Shown: positions 28,588-37,958 of the stretch, one piece after another
Layout: each line of letters starts with the position of its first letter
Numbering within the stretch: the stretch's first letter is position 1
Assembly (NCBI RefSeq): GCF_003002915.1
Contig: NZ_PVTG01000010.1
Span: 124,001-188,000, forward strand
Length of the DNA stretch: 64,000 nt
Source: Geodermatophilus tzadiensis
GTDB lineage: Bacteria; Actinomycetota; Actinomycetes; Mycobacteriales; Geodermatophilaceae
Direction of reading: 5' to 3'
Notes under the pieces: model-generated
The model's database searches: none
The model's input: the letters and a program-made list of their open reading frames with translations, nothing else
Told to the model about the DNA's origin: nothing
Made by a program: the position numbers and the translations under genes

Positions 28588-29109
28588 TCAGACCAGGTAG
28601 GTGTCGGGGCCGCGGCGCTCCACGCGGCCGTTGCTCACCGTCGGCAGGGCGCGGCGGCGCTGACCGGGCTCCTCGCGGTGCATGACCTCGGGCAGCTCGC
28701 GCAGCGACTCGAGGGTGCGCTCCGGCTTGTCGATCCGCTTGAGCATCCGCAGGCCGACGAGGCCCGCCAGGCCGGCGACGACGAGCAGGAGGACGGCGAC
28801 GATGAGGTAGGACACCCAGCGCGGCAGGCCGAGCGCGGTGAGCGCCTCGGCCAGGCTGACGAACAGGTAGATGCCGGCGAACGCGAGCAGCACGCCGGCG
28901 ACGGCGAACAGCCCGACGCTGACGCCGGCCTTCTTCGCCGAGCGGCCGACCTCGGCCTTGGCCAGCTCGATCTCGCTGCGGACCAGCGTGGACACGTCGG
29001 CCATGGCGCTCTGCACCAGCGCGCCCACCGAGGGGTCGGTGTGGGCGGAGGCGGCGGACGCGGCATGCCGCCCGTTGGCCGGGGTGGACGAGGACACGCT
29101 GTGGGCCAC
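28588..29109 (-). CDS. Phage holin superfamily (DUF1469-type) membrane protein
   Basis: This 173-residue protein has an N-terminal helical segment SVGALVQSAMADVSTLVRSEIELAKAEVGRSAKKAG, then two hydrophobic helices (GVSVGLFAVAGVLLAFAGIYLFVSLAEALTAL and WVSYLIVAVLLLVVAGLAGLVGL). A basic C-terminal tail follows. This is the layout of the actinobacterial Phage_holin_3_6 family, which is chromosomal and not a lysis gene. Its function is unknown. It matches Rv3669 in the conserved order and is probably co-transcribed with ephE. Confidence 0.87.
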   Translation of the reverse strand: MAHSVSSSTPANGRHAASAASAHTDPSVGALVQSAMADVSTLVRSEIELAKAEVGRSAKKAGVSVGLFAVAGVLLAFAGIYLFVSLAEALTALGLPRWVSYLIVAVLLLVVAGLAGLVGLRMLKRIDKPERTLESLRELPEVMHREEPGQRRRALPTVSNGRVERRGPDTYLV

Positions 29110-29186
29110 GGGGGCTCCTCCCTGCTCAGGCGACCGCGGAAGCGGCCTGTCGCAGGTGATCGTCCCGCATCACGGGCAGGACCGCG

Positions 29187-29222
29187 CCCCGACCTCCCCG
29201 ATCGTGCACGGGGAGGTCGGGG
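29187..29222 (-). terminator. Terminator hairpin downstream of acs
   Basis: A perfect 13-base-pair stem (29187-29199 with 29210-29222) closes a 10-base loop. It is the second hairpin after acs, following palindromic copy C, and precedes the holin gene promoter. Confidence 0.8.
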
Positions 29223-29231
29223 CTGGAACGG

Positions 29232-29282
29232 CCTCGCTGCAGGGGCCCGCCCCGGGCGGAGCGAGGCGTGGGGGCAGCGAGG
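29232..29282 (-). repeat. Palindromic 3'-end element, copy C (terminator-like)
   Basis: CCTCGCTGC (29232-29240) pairs with GCAGCGAGG (29274-29282). On the minus strand GGAAGGACC starts right after the acs stop codon, as in copy A. The inner blocks match copy B almost base for base. Confidence 0.8.
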
Positions 29283-29289
29283 TCCTTCC

Positions 29290-31242
<1,953 letters not shown>

Positions 31243-31378
31243 GGTGCGGCTCCCTCCATGTCGTGCGCGGGGTCGCCCCGTCGCGACCCGGCGTGTCCCA
31301 GCACACACCGTAGGGCCCGGCCGGGAACCGCGTGAGCCCCCGCCGACGTCGGCGCAGCGGGACGGCGAGACTGGGCGG

Positions 31379-32086
31379 GTGGACGGCGGCCCGCAGGCGC
31401 AGGTGACGGCCCGGGTGCCCGGTGCCGCGGGTCTCGGCCTGCTCGCCCCGCCGTCGGCCCGGCCGCTGCCCGCCGCGCTGCTCGCCGACCCGGCGTGGAC
31501 CGCGCAGCGGGTGTCGGCGCTGGGCCGCCGGTACCGCAGCACCGACCGCCGGGTGCTGGCCACCGTCTGGTGGTACTCGGCGTCGGCGGTGCTGCTCGCG
31601 CCGGTGGTCGCGGGCCTGGCCACCGGGCGGCCGCTGTCGGCGCGGCTGGCCGACACGACGCTGTACGAGCTGGCCGGCGGCACGCTCGTCGCCGCGGTCT
31701 CCGCCGCGCCGGCCGGGCCGGACCCGGCGGGCGAGCTGCGGACGGCGCTCGGCGCGGCGGTCGCCGCGGTGGCCGAGGCCGGCGGGGTGCGCCCCCGGCC
31801 GCTGTGGGCGGTGGCCACCGACTCGCTGGCCGGCCGGCTGCTCGCCGTCGGCCGGGCGGTGGGCGCCGTCGGGCCGGTCACCGCGCTGGCCGCCCCGGTG
31901 GCCGCGGCCGTGGGACCCCCGCTGCCGGCGCCCCGGTTCACCGACGTCGGCGGCGTCCGGTTCGTGCGGCGGGCCTCCTGCTGCCTGCTGTACCGGCTGC
32001 CGGCCGAGCCGATGTGCACCGCCTGCCCGGGCCGGTCGCCGGAGCACCGGCGGGTGCTGCTGGAGGACGCCGCCGGCCTGTGGTGA
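31379..32086 (+). CDS. FhuF-like (2Fe-2S) ferric-iron reductase family protein
   Basis: This 235-residue protein ends with the FhuF-type iron-sulfur motif Cys-Cys-x10-Cys-x2-Cys ([25 protein letters not shown], about residues 199-224). The preceding part is Ala/Leu-rich with helices typical of FhuF C-terminal-domain proteins. Such proteins release iron from ferric siderophores in the cytoplasm. No siderophore transporter is adjacent, so the role is uncertain. The GTG at 31379 follows a 136-base divergent gap shared with acs. It converges on queA. Confidence 0.85.
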   Translation: MDGGPQAQVTARVPGAAGLGLLAPPSARPLPAALLADPAWTAQRVSALGRRYRSTDRRVLATVWWYSASAVLLAPVVAGLATGRPLSARLADTTLYELAGGTLVAAVSAAPAGPDPAGELRTALGAAVAAVAEAGGVRPRPLWAVATDSLAGRLLAVGRAVGAVGPVTALAAPVAAAVGPPLPAPRFTDVGGVRFVRRASCCLLYRLPAEPMCTACPGRSPEHRRVLLEDAAGLW

Positions 32087-32109
32087 GACGGAGGCGGGGA
32101 GGTCCTCCC

Positions 32110-33135
32110 TCAGGGCAGGAACAGCATCGAGTCGCCGTACTCGTGCCAGAGCCAGCCACCCGCGGTGGCCACCCGGTAGGCCGCGGCCACCAGGTCCGGC
32201 CCGGCCACGGCCTGCAGGAGCAGCAGGTGGCTGGCCTCGGGGGCGTGCAGGCCGGTGACCAGCCCGGTCACCGCGCGCGCCGGGCGGTCGGGGCCGAGGA
32301 CGAGGTCGGTCCACCCCTCGCCTGGGCGGGTGACGCCGTCCTCGCCGGTGACCGTCTCCAGCGCCCGGGTCGCCGTCGTGCCCACCGCGACCACCCGCCG
32401 TCCCGCCGCCCGGGTGGCGTTCACGAGTCGCGCGGTGACCTCCGGGACGCGGTAGCGCTCGGGCGCCGGGGGCTCGTGCAGCTCCGGGCTGGAGACGCCG
32501 GCGTGCAGCACCAGCGGCACCACCGGGACGCCGCGGGCCAGGAGCCGCACCAGCAGCCGGTCGGTGAACGGCCGCCCGGCGCTGGCGTTCTCCGCGCTCC
32601 CGGGCTCGGTGGCGTACACGTTCTGCGCCTCCGCCAGGCGCACCGGCGCCCGCAGGTAGCCGTAGCGCACCGGCTGCCCGTGCTCGGCGAGGTAAGGGAC
32701 CAGCGCGACGGCGGGCTCGACCCGGGCCCGCCACAGCCGGGACGGCCGTGCCGGGTCGGGGAAGCCGGTGCGCAGCCGCAGCCGGACGCCGCCGGGCAGG
32801 TCGAGCTCGGTGCCCGGCTCCAAGCCGGTCTCGGGCCCGTCGTTGCCGGGACGGCGCACCTCGACCACCCAGCTGCCGTCGTCGAGCGCCGTCGACACGT
32901 GCAGCGGGACGACCCGCCCGTCGGCGCGGCGGGCGTCGAGCCGGGCGGCCAGCGTGGCGGAGGTGTTGACCACCAGCAGGTCGCCGGGCTCGAGCAGGTC
33001 GGGGAGGTCGGCGAAGCGGGCGGCGGTGGTGCTGCCCGGCCGGACGGCCATCAGCCGGACGCCGTCGCGGGACAGCCCGCGGTGCTCCGGCGGCTCGGTG
33101 GCCTCGCTGCCGGGCGGGAGGGCGAACGCGGTCAC
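32110..33135 (-). CDS. queA: S-adenosylmethionine:tRNA ribosyltransferase-isomerase (QueA-like)
   Basis: This 341-residue protein belongs to the QueA family, which transfers the ribosyl part of SAM to preQ1-tRNA to make epoxyqueuosine. Recognisable stretches are LLEPGDLLVVNTSATLAARL, GYLRAPVRLAEAQNVYATEPGSAENASAGRPFT, VPLVLHAGVSSPE, and RVVAVGTTATRALETV with TDLVLGPDRPARAVTGLVTGLHAPEASHLLLLQA. It is slightly shorter than E. coli QueA, and several motif positions deviate (VVNTS for VVNDT, for example). It may therefore be one of the actinobacterial QueA-like proteins without proven activity. No other queuosine gene is in view. The GTG overlaps the SDR stop, placing it under the same promoter. 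Confidence 0.88.
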   Translation of the reverse strand: MTAFALPPGSEATEPPEHRGLSRDGVRLMAVRPGSTTAARFADLPDLLEPGDLLVVNTSATLAARLDARRADGRVVPLHVSTALDDGSWVVEVRRPGNDGPETGLEPGTELDLPGGVRLRLRTGFPDPARPSRLWRARVEPAVALVPYLAEHGQPVRYGYLRAPVRLAEAQNVYATEPGSAENASAGRPFTDRLLVRLLARGVPVVPLVLHAGVSSPELHEPPAPERYRVPEVTARLVNATRAAGRRVVAVGTTATRALETVTGEDGVTRPGEGWTDLVLGPDRPARAVTGLVTGLHAPEASHLLLLQAVAGPDLVAAAYRVATAGGWLWHEYGDSMLFLP

Positions 33136-33827
33136 CGGCGGGCCTCCACCAGGAGCAGGTCCGCCGCGCGCAGCCGGCCGCCGGGCGGCGGGTCGTCGAG
33201 CAGCCGCAGGAACGCCGGGACGACGTCCTCCGGGTCGGGCAGGTCCTCGTCGTCGGGGGCGGCGGCGCGGTGCATGTCGGTGGCCATGTCGCCGGGGTCG
33301 ACGGCGTACACCCGCAGCCCCGGGTGCTCGACGGCGAGGACGGCGGTCAGCCGGTCGAGCGCCGCCTTGCTCGCGCCGTAGCCGCCCCACCCCGGGTAGG
33401 CCTCGACCGCGGCGTCGCTGCTGACCGACACGACCGTGCCGCCGGCCCGCTCGAGCGCGGGCAGCACCGCCTGCACCAGGGCCAGGGGCGCGACGGTGTT
33501 CACCGCGAGCACCCGCTCGAGGTCGGCGGGCGGGAGGTCGGCCAGCCGGGGGAGCGGGGTGGGGCCGAGGTCGCTGGCGTTGTTCACCAGCAGGTCGAGC
33601 CGGTCGCCGACGGCGGCGGCCAGCGCGGCGCGGTGCGCGGGGTCGGCGACGTCGCCGGGGACCGCGGTCACCCGGTCGGGTGCGGGCAGCCCGGCGACGG
33701 TGCCGGCGAGCCGGCCGGCGTCGCGGGCGTCGACGACCAGGCGCCAGCCGCGGGCGGCCAGGGCGGCGGCGAGGGCGGCACCGAGGCCACGGGAGGCGCC
33801 GGTGACGAGTGCGGTGGGAGGTGTCAT
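33132..33827 (-). CDS. Short-chain dehydrogenase/reductase
   Basis: This 231-residue SDR has the NAD(P)-binding TALVTGASRGLGAALAAALAARG and the structural NNASD motif (LDLLVNNASDLG). Ser lies in VVSVSSDAAV and the catalytic YxxxK in WGGYGASKAALDRL (about residues 151-155). The substrate is unknown. ATG at 33827 is chosen over an upstream in-frame start because it sits at the expected distance from a SoxR-type promoter. The gene is divergent from soxR, and the operator between them suggests redox-cycling compounds induce it. Its stop overlaps the queA start. Confidence 0.9.
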   Translation of the reverse strand: MTPPTALVTGASRGLGAALAAALAARGWRLVVDARDAGRLAGTVAGLPAPDRVTAVPGDVADPAHRAALAAAVGDRLDLLVNNASDLGPTPLPRLADLPPADLERVLAVNTVAPLALVQAVLPALERAGGTVVSVSSDAAVEAYPGWGGYGASKAALDRLTAVLAVEHPGLRVYAVDPGDMATDMHRAAAPDDEDLPDPEDVVPAFLRLLDDPPPGGRLRAADLLLVEARR

Positions 33828-33833
33828 GGGGCT

Positions 33834-33864
33834 ACCGTCGGACCTCAAGTGGACTTGAGGTCAA
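33834..33864. promoter_or_regulatory. SoxR operator and elongated SoxR-type promoter
   Basis: The perfect palindrome GACCTCAAGT (33841-33850), GG, ACTTGAGGTC (33853-33862) fits the known SoxR box with CCTCAAGT/ACTTGAGG arms. On the minus strand it is framed by TTGACC (33859-33864) and GACGGT (33834-33839) separated by 19 bases. That is the long spacer expected for MerR-family activation of the SDR-queA transcript. The predicted start is at or next to the SDR ATG. soxR begins 12 bases beyond the palindrome on the other strand, so autoregulation is likely. Confidence 0.88.
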
Positions 33865-33874
33865 GGGGGGTGCC

Positions 33875-34411
33875 GTGGACGGGCTGACGATCGGCGAGGT
33901 GGCCGCCCGGGCGGGGCTGGCGCCGTCGGCGCTGCGCTACTACGAGGCGCAGGGCCTGGTCACCGCCACCCGGACGGCCGGGGGCGCGCGGCGCTTCCCG
34001 CGCTCGGTGCTGCGGCGGCTGGCGTTCGTGCGGGCGGCGCAGAACGTCGGGCTGTCGCTGCCGGAGATCCGCGCCGCCCTCGGCACGCTGCCCGAGGGGC
34101 GGACGCCGTCGGCGCGCGACTGGGCCCGGCTGTCGCGCGGCTGGCGCGACCGGCTCGACGCGCAGATCGCCGCGCTGGAGCAGCTGCGCGACGGGCTGTC
34201 CTCCTGCATCGGGTGCGGGTGCCTGTCGCTGACCGCCTGCGCGCTGTCCAACCCCGGCGACGCCGCCGCGGGGGAGGGGGCCGGCGCGCGCCGGCTCTCA
34301 CCGCTGCTGCGCCGCACGCCGCCGGGGAGCAACGCCGGCGTCGCGCCTCGCGCGCCCCGGCCCGTCGGGGCAGGATCCGGGACGGAGCCGTCCACCCCGC
34401 CCGCCGGATGA
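33875..34411 (+). CDS. soxR: Redox-sensitive transcriptional activator SoxR
   Basis: This 178-residue MerR-family protein has an N-terminal winged helix (LTIGEVAARAGLAPSALRYYEAQGLVTATRTAGGARRF), a dimerisation helix and the SoxR iron-sulfur motif CIGCGCLSLTAC (about residues 112-123). All four Cys (CxxCxCx5C) are present. SoxR senses redox-active compounds through oxidation of the 2Fe-2S cluster. The C-terminus continues about 50 residues past the cluster as a Pro/Ala/Gly-rich tail, longer than in E. coli. GTG at 33875 gives the standard N-terminus. A SoxR box lies immediately upstream. Confidence 0.96.
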   Translation: MDGLTIGEVAARAGLAPSALRYYEAQGLVTATRTAGGARRFPRSVLRRLAFVRAAQNVGLSLPEIRAALGTLPEGRTPSARDWARLSRGWRDRLDAQIAALEQLRDGLSSCIGCGCLSLTACALSNPGDAAAGEGAGARRLSPLLRRTPPGSNAGVAPRAPRPVGAGSGTEPSTPPAG

Positions 34412-34421
34412 GGAGAGCCGC

Positions 34422-35273
34422 GTGACGCTCATGCCCGCCGCCTTCATCGGTCACGGCAACCCGATGAACGCCCTCGAGCGCAACCGCTACACCGACGCCT
34501 GGCGCGCCCTCGGCCGCGCGGTGCCCCGGCCCCGGGCCATCCTGGTCGTCTCGGCCCACTGGTACGTGCACGCGACCGCCGTGACGGCCATGGCGAGGCC
34601 CCGCACGATCCACGACTTCTTCGGGTTCCCGCCCGAGCTCTTCGGCGTCAGCTACGACGCGCCCGGGCTGCCGGAGCTGCACGAGCAGGTGGCCGACGTC
34701 GTCTCCCCGACCTGGGTGGGCGCCGACCTCGACAGCTGGGGCATCGACCACGGCACCTGGTCGGTGCTGCTGCACGCCTTCCCCGAGGCCGACATCCCGG
34801 TCGTGCAGCTGTCGATCAACGCGCTCAAGGGCGCGGACTACCACCTGCAGATGGGCGCGGCGCTGGCCCCGCTGCGCGAGGACGGCGTCCTGGTGGTCGG
34901 CAGCGGCAACGTGGTGCACAACCTCGGCGGGGTCAGCCGGGCCATGCCCGACGCCGGCTTCGACTGGGCGCAGCGCTTCGACGAGCGGGTCAAGGAGCTC
35001 ATGCTCACCGACCCCGCCGCCGTGGCCCGCCTCGACGGGCACCGCGACTTCGACCTCGCCGTCCCCACGCCCGACCACTTCCTGCCGCTGCTCTACGTGG
35101 CCGGCATGGCCGGCGCGACCGGGACGACGGCCGAGGTGCTCGTCGACGGCTACGCCTACGGGTCGCTGTCGATGACCTCCTACACCGTGGGCATGCCCGC
35201 GCCGAGGGCCGAGGGCAGCGGCTTAGCCGCCCCGCTGCCCGAGGCACCACCCCCGGACGGCGCCAACATCTGA
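34422..35273 (+). CDS. Extradiol dioxygenase, LigB/DODA (YgiD-like) family
   Basis: This 283-residue protein matches class III extradiol dioxygenases of the 4,5-DOPA dioxygenase type. Metal and catalytic residues are in FIGHGNPMNAL (His near 11), VVSAHWYVH (His near 46), GIDHGTWSVLLHAFP (about 107-121) and VGSGNVVHNLGG. The natural substrate is a catechol-type compound; bacterial YgiD acts on DOPA but its physiological role is unclear. The GTG at 34422 is 10 bases after soxR, so it may be in the SoxR regulon by read-through. It converges on the cobalamin operon's last gene with an 11-base gap. Confidence 0.92.
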   Translation: MTLMPAAFIGHGNPMNALERNRYTDAWRALGRAVPRPRAILVVSAHWYVHATAVTAMARPRTIHDFFGFPPELFGVSYDAPGLPELHEQVADVVSPTWVGADLDSWGIDHGTWSVLLHAFPEADIPVVQLSINALKGADYHLQMGAALAPLREDGVLVVGSGNVVHNLGGVSRAMPDAGFDWAQRFDERVKELMLTDPAAVARLDGHRDFDLAVPTPDHFLPLLYVAGMAGATGTTAEVLVDGYAYGSLSMTSYTVGMPAPRAEGSGLAAPLPEAPPPDGANI

Positions 35274-35284
35274 GCGCTGCTGCC

Positions 35285-36520
35285 TCAGCGGGACCGCGCG
35301 GGCTCCGCGGAGAGCCGCACGACCTCGCCGACCACCCAGACGGCCGGCGGGCGGACGCCCTCGTCGGCGAGCGCCTTCGCCAGCCCGGCCAGCGTGGTGC
35401 GGACGACCCGCTGGGTGGCGGTCGAGCCGTCGGCCACGACGGCGACCGGGGTGTCCGGCGCGCGGCCGTGCTCGACGAGCGCCGCGGCGATCGCGCCGGC
35501 GGTGTCGACGCCCATGAGCACGACGACGGTGCCGCGCAGCCGGCCCAGTGCCGGCCAGTCGACCAGCGACGCGGGGTGGCCGGGGGGTACGTGCCCGGAG
35601 ACGACGACGAACTCGTGGGTCAGCCCGCGGTGGGTGACCGGGATGCCGGCCAGGCCGGGGACGCCGATCGCGCTGGTCACCCCGGGGACGACCTCGACCG
35701 GCACGCCCGCGGCCACGCACGCCTCGAGCTCCTCCATGCCCCGGCCGAAGACGAACGGGTCGCCGCCCTTCAGGCGCACCACCCGCCGGCCGGCCAGCGC
35801 GTGCTCGACGAGCAGCGCGTTGATCTGCTCCTGCGCCATCGACCGGCCGCGCGGCAGCTTCGAGGCGTCGATGACCTCGACCTCCGGCGGGAGCGAGGCG
35901 AGCAGCGACTGCGGCGCCAGGTGGTCGGCGAGCACGACGTCGGCCTGCGCGACCGCCTGCTGCCCGCGCACGGTGATCAGTCCCGGGTCGCCGGGCCCGC
36001 CGCCGACGAGCACGACGCTGCCGGCCCGGCCGCCCTCCGGCTCGCGGGCCGCGCGGTCGCGGATGCTGCCGTCGGTCAGCCCGGCGACCACCGCGTCGCG
36101 GACACCGACCGCCCGCTGCGGATCGCCGCCGCCGTGCACGCCGACGACGAGGTCGCCCTGCCGGCCGACCGCCGGCGTCCACACGCTGGAGGCCGACCGG
36201 TCGTCGGCGCGGGCGCAGAACACCCGCAGCCGCTCGGCCTCCCCGGCCACGGCCGCGTTGACGGCGGGGTCGTCGGTGGCGGCCACGGCGTACCAGGCGC
36301 CGTCGAGGTCGCCGTCCCGGTAGCGGCGGCGGACCCAGGTCAGCGAGCCCGGCGCCACCAGCGCCTCCAGGGCGGGGGTCACCTCGGGGCTGACCACGGT
36401 GACGCGGGCGCGGGCCTCGAGCAGGCCGGCCACCCGCCGGTGGGCGACCTGCCCGCCGCCGACCACGACGACGCGGCGGTCGAGCAGCCGCAGGCCGACG
36501 GGGTAGACGACGCCGCTCAC
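35285..36520 (-). CDS. cobA: Fused precorrin-2 dehydrogenase / uroporphyrinogen-III C-methyltransferase
   Basis: This 411-residue protein fuses two enzymes. The N-terminal CysG-like dehydrogenase (VVVVGGGQVAHRRVAGLLEARARVTVVSP, residues 1 to about 145) oxidises precorrin-2 and may chelate iron for sirohaem. The C-terminal SAM-dependent SUMT has VVLVGGGPGDPGLITVRG (about 165), VVRLKGGDPFVFGRGMEE and EVVPGVTSAIGVPGLAGIPVTHRG, and makes precorrin-2 from uroporphyrinogen III. The GTG at 36520 is used because upstream codons overlap cobC. It is the last gene of the riboswitch-led operon, feeding both sirohaem and cobalamin. Confidence 0.94.
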   Translation of the reverse strand: MSGVVYPVGLRLLDRRVVVVGGGQVAHRRVAGLLEARARVTVVSPEVTPALEALVAPGSLTWVRRRYRDGDLDGAWYAVAATDDPAVNAAVAGEAERLRVFCARADDRSASSVWTPAVGRQGDLVVGVHGGGDPQRAVGVRDAVVAGLTDGSIRDRAAREPEGGRAGSVVLVGGGPGDPGLITVRGQQAVAQADVVLADHLAPQSLLASLPPEVEVIDASKLPRGRSMAQEQINALLVEHALAGRRVVRLKGGDPFVFGRGMEELEACVAAGVPVEVVPGVTSAIGVPGLAGIPVTHRGLTHEFVVVSGHVPPGHPASLVDWPALGRLRGTVVVLMGVDTAGAIAAALVEHGRAPDTPVAVVADGSTATQRVVRTTLAGLAKALADEGVRPPAVWVVGEVVRLSAEPARSR

Positions 36521-36540
36521 GGGATCGACGGGCGTGGCGT

Positions 36541-37620
36541 TCAGCGGTGCTCCTCCGGGACGGGGGCCGGCTGCGACGTCGTCGTCGGCATCGGGGCCAG
36601 GATCTCCTCGGCCTCCAGGATCGCAGCGAGGTCCGCGGCGAACGCACGCGAGGTGCCCGGGTCGCGGACGGCGACCCGCAGGTGGTCGGCGTCCAGCCCC
36701 GGGAAGGTGTCGCCGCGGCGCACCGCCCAGCCCCGTTGCCGCAGCGCCGCCCGCACCCGCGCGCCGCCGGGGACGCGCAGCAGCACGAAGGACGAGCGCG
36801 GCTCCCCGACGACCAGGCCGTCCGGCAGCGCGGCCAGCAGCGCGGCGCGGTGCGCGGCGAGCTCCCGCGCCGCCGCGTCGGCCTCCGCGCGGGCGGCGGG
36901 CGCCGTGCACGCGACGGCGGCGGCCAGCGCCGGCGTGGACAGCGGCCAGTGCGGCTGGGCGGCGGCCAGCGCGGCGACGAGCTCCGGCGGGCCCAGCGCG
37001 TAACCCACCCGCAGGCCGGCCAGCCCCCAGGTCTTGGTCAGGCTGCGGACCACGAGCAGGCCCGGCAGGTCGCGGCGGGCGGCCACCGAGTGCGGCTCGC
37101 CGGGCACGGTGTCGGCGAACGCCTCGTCGACCAGCAGCACGCGGCCCGGGCGGGCCAGCGCGGCGACCTCGCCGGCCGGGTGCAGCACCGAGGTCGGGTT
37201 GGTCGGGTTGCCGAGCACCACCAGGTCGGCGTCCTCGGGCACCTCGCGCAGCCGGTAGGCGGGTGCCTCGAGCAGCAGCCGCTCCACCGGGTGCCCCGCC
37301 GCGCGCAGCGCCGCCTCCGGCTCGGTGAACGACGGGTGCACCACCACCGCCCGCCGGGGCGTGAACGCCCGTGCGACCAGCACGAACGCCTCGGCGGCAC
37401 CGGCGGTGAGCAGCACCTCGGCGGGGTCGCGGCCGTGCGTGGCGGCCACGGCGGCCCGGGCCGGTCCGGCGTCGGGGTAGGCGGCGACGTCGTCGAGGGC
37501 CGCGCGCAGCACCGCCCGCAGCCAGGGCGGGGGCGTGCCGGCGCGGACGTTGACCGCGAGGTCGACCAGGCCGGGGGCCAGCTCCCGGTCGCCGTGGTGG
37601 TCGAGGTCGGCCCAGGTCAC
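36541..37620 (-). CDS. cobC: Threonine-phosphate decarboxylase-like aminotransferase (CobC)
   Basis: This 359-residue class I/II PLP enzyme lies in a cobalamin operon. It probably decarboxylates threonine phosphate to (R)-1-amino-2-propanol phosphate, the linker of the nucleotide loop. The PLP Lys is in VRSLTKTWGLAGLRVGYALG (about residue 216). Other motifs are GNPTNPTSVLHPAGE and VDEAFADTVPGE. Histidinol-phosphate aminotransferases are closely related, so identity depends on context. The GTG overlaps the cobE stop. Confidence 0.88.
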   Translation of the reverse strand: MTWADLDHHGDRELAPGLVDLAVNVRAGTPPPWLRAVLRAALDDVAAYPDAGPARAAVAATHGRDPAEVLLTAGAAEAFVLVARAFTPRRAVVVHPSFTEPEAALRAAGHPVERLLLEAPAYRLREVPEDADLVVLGNPTNPTSVLHPAGEVAALARPGRVLLVDEAFADTVPGEPHSVAARRDLPGLLVVRSLTKTWGLAGLRVGYALGPPELVAALAAAQPHWPLSTPALAAAVACTAPAARAEADAAARELAAHRAALLAALPDGLVVGEPRSSFVLLRVPGGARVRAALRQRGWAVRRGDTFPGLDADHLRVAVRDPGTSRAFAADLAAILEAEEILAPMPTTTSQPAPVPEEHR

Positions 37621-37958
37621 GCGGCCACCGCCACGGTCACCCGCCCGTGCACGGTCCTGCCGACCACCAGCCGGGCGCCGCCGAGCAGGGCGGCCGCCTC
37701 GGCCACCGACGGCGTGCCCACCGCCGCGGCCACCCGCGCCGACGGCGCGGGCACGGGGACGGCGGCGAGCGCGGCGGCCGGGTGGCCGGTGAGCGGCCAG
37801 CCGCGGGCGGCCGCCGCGGCGCGGACGCCGGGCTCGGCGGCGCGGGTGTCGAGGGTGGCCAGCCCGGTGACGCGGGCGCCGTCGGGCAGCACGGCGTCGA
37901 CCGCGGCGAGCACCTCCGCGGCGGTCACCCCGGCGACGGCGCCCACGCCGACGGTCAC
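37617..37958 (-). CDS. cobE: CobE / CbiG C-terminal domain protein
   Basis: This 113-residue protein is the stand-alone C-terminal domain of CbiG (CobE). Typical stretches are [22 protein letters not shown] at the start, [22 protein letters not shown] in the middle and the phosphate-binding-like [18 protein letters not shown] at the end. CbiG opens the delta-lactone of cobalt-precorrin-5A; the role of the isolated domain is not settled. GTG at 37958 overlaps the cbiO stop (GTGA), though a start at 37964 is also open. Confidence 0.82.
   Translation of the reverse strand: MTVGVGAVAGVTAAEVLAAVDAVLPDGARVTGLATLDTRAAEPGVRAAAAARGWPLTGHPAAALAAVPVPAPSARVAAAVGTPSVAEAAALLGGARLVVGRTVHGRVTVAVAA

Noticed and set aside
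28588-29109. Phage holin as a sign of a prophage
   Set aside because: This holin-superfamily type is a chromosomal actinobacterial membrane protein in a conserved housekeeping neighbourhood; no other phage gene is near.
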